From: Saururus chinensis
Lineage: Eukaryota > Streptophyta > Magnoliopsida > Piperales > Saururaceae
Direction of reading: 5' to 3'
Length of the DNA: 64,000 bases
Assembly (NCBI GenBank): GCA_035235625.1
Contig: CP141141.1
Location: 15,187,968-15,251,967 of the forward strand
Shown: piece after piece, positions 62,624-64,000 of the stretch
How positions within the stretch are numbered: position 1 is the stretch's first letter
Layout: each line of letters opens with the position of its first letter
Notes under the pieces: generated by a model
Database searches by the model: none
What the model was told of the DNA's origin: nothing
The model's input: the letters and a program-made list of their open reading frames with translations, nothing else
Made by a program: the position numbers and the translations under genes

Positions 62624-64000
62624 TGTAAGATCTCTAACTTTAACCCGATTTAATTTTGATTTAATTATGTGAATTTTTGTGGTTTCGCTTGAATTGTCGG
62701 TTTAATTTAATTTTTGGGGTTAAGGGTTAGTAATTATGGCTTAAATAAAGTTTATTTTTTACTTTTTATAAGTTTTAATGCCAAGCTTGATTTATCCAAT
62801 TTTTAGGAATGTTATGGGATTTTGTTGTAATTTCTCTTAATTAAGGGTGTGGACCCCATCGTGGGCCCCATGTTCACATTGGACAGCGTGTGACCTACAT
62901 AACCCCTAAGCTTCAATTATTTTATATGAGTGAGTTTTGGAATGATTAAATTCATTTTTAGCCCCAAAATAACCCTAATTAGCCACTTAAGGCATTTTTA
63001 CCCTATTTTACAACCCAATAGTTTGCAAACATAGCCCAAAACCTTACTATTTAAGGAAAAACCCTAGCCACTTACCCATTTGGGGAAGGACTGTGCAAGC
63101 GAGAAGGAGGTGTTCTACCCCTATTTCCCAAAGATGAAAAATGGATTAAGGTGTATTTCTAGTTTTAATCACCCCTAATCTCTTGATCTTGGTCGTAATC
63201 CTTCTTAATTTCGATTTAAAATCCTAAATGAGTAATTTTTATTTTTAACAGAAGGAAATCATAGATCTACCTATTTTCAAGTTGATTTAAGCTTATTAGT
63301 TAACTTTAATTAAGTTTTAAAATAACCCTAATTTTTGGGTAGGATTTCTTAAGGATTGAAGCTTCTTCATAAATCTAATGGCTTCATAGAGGTAAGGGAA
63401 TTTCATCTCGTGTGGTTTTACCCATTGGATTGCATGTTTGCAGGTTGATGTGGGTTCTTTCTTCATTTTGTGCTTTAATGGTGATTTGTTAAAAATATGT
63501 TATTTATGGCTATTTTCTTGTGATTAAGCATGAGAATGAATAGATCGATCATGTTGTAGGGTTAGTTTTTTATATTATGATATTCAATGGTGATTTTAGA
63601 ATTTATCTTTAATTTTTGAATGTTTTCGGTTTGAATTTTGAAAGGTTGAACACAAACTAGGAAATGGGCAAAAAGTGAGCTGTTAAAGACGTTTGAGCAG
63701 CCCAACAAGCGTTCAAACGGCCTGCCAAGCCAATTGAATGTCAACACAACATATTTGGGTTTTAGCTTATTTTTGTGTATTTTGGTCATTTCTGATTCTC
63801 TTCTCATAAGTCTAATTCTTATTGACTAAAATGTGTTAAAATTGCTACTTTAATTACATGAGAACCATCTTTAAATTATGATTTAGTTCAAGCATGATTA
63901 GGATTATACTTGTTTTATTTTAGTATGATATTCTACTTGTTTTAAATTCATGTTTGATGATGTATTAATAATATTCTTGATGATTCCAATAGGTTTTGAA
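62624..64000 (+). mobile_element. LTR family B copy, running off the window
   Basis: It starts TGTAAGATCTCTAACTTTAA and is parallel to 58615-60100 and, in reverse, to 46330 downward. No gene. Its 3' end lies outside the window, so it may be a solo LTR or the 5' LTR of a full element. Confidence 0.72.

Overview
The window is AT-rich nuclear DNA from a flowering plant. The evidence is plant-type intron/exon genes with GT/AG borders, plant transposon families (MULE, ZMYM1-type hAT, Ty1/copia, long solo LTRs) and a primer site matching plant initiator Met-tRNA. I cannot name the species. One complete host gene is visible: an eight-exon ER luminal binding protein (BiP, HSP70 family) on the minus strand at 29050-32306. 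It encodes 669 residues, ends in HDEL, and has an exact P-UPRE stress element 212 bases upstream of its start codon. Almost everything else is transposable-element DNA, inserted layer upon layer and mostly decayed.

Left part (1-20110). Bases 1-9180 hold a Mutator-like element whose minus-strand transposase gene runs straight into a plant mobile domain (PMD) coding region. It is split by a solo LTR (family A, 2152-3988, TSD TTTGT), and its 5' flank by a second one (family E, 7063-8590, TSD GAGGG). Bases 10788-14206 are a broken hAT transposase with its own MITE insertion. LTR-derived DNA rich in tandem repeats follows to 20110.

Centre (20125-40400). A MULE-type element carries an Ulp1-like protease pseudogene. 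Next is a non-autonomous LTR retrotransposon (25326-28401) with a readable primer-binding site and exon fragments apparently captured from a CCCH zinc-finger gene and from mitochondrial aconitase. BiP comes next, then an eroded tandem duplicate of the BiP locus (34246-40400), split by a decayed Ty1/copia element. A short ribonucleotide-reductase-like exon lies between the two BiP copies.

Right part (40491-64000). One ~17.2 kb MULE with recognisable terminal inverted repeats (40491-40542 and 57666-57719) carries an Ulp1-type gene on the plus strand and a MuDR-type transposase on the minus strand, converging on each other. It was interrupted by two solo LTRs of one family (D: 41110-47803 and 50323-53947), the first itself split by an LTR of family B (43168-46330). 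More LTR B and A copies fill 58615-64000.

The most unusual signal is a set of more than 20 degenerate copies of a ~22-bp palindrome (consensus ATCGTGTTAT-TG-ATAACACGAT) scattered through the non-coding parts of both Ulp1-bearing MULEs and not noticed in the LTRs nested in them. The PMD-bearing MULE has an analogous row of different palindromes near its end. The second strong signal is the LTR element carrying two unrelated host exon fragments.
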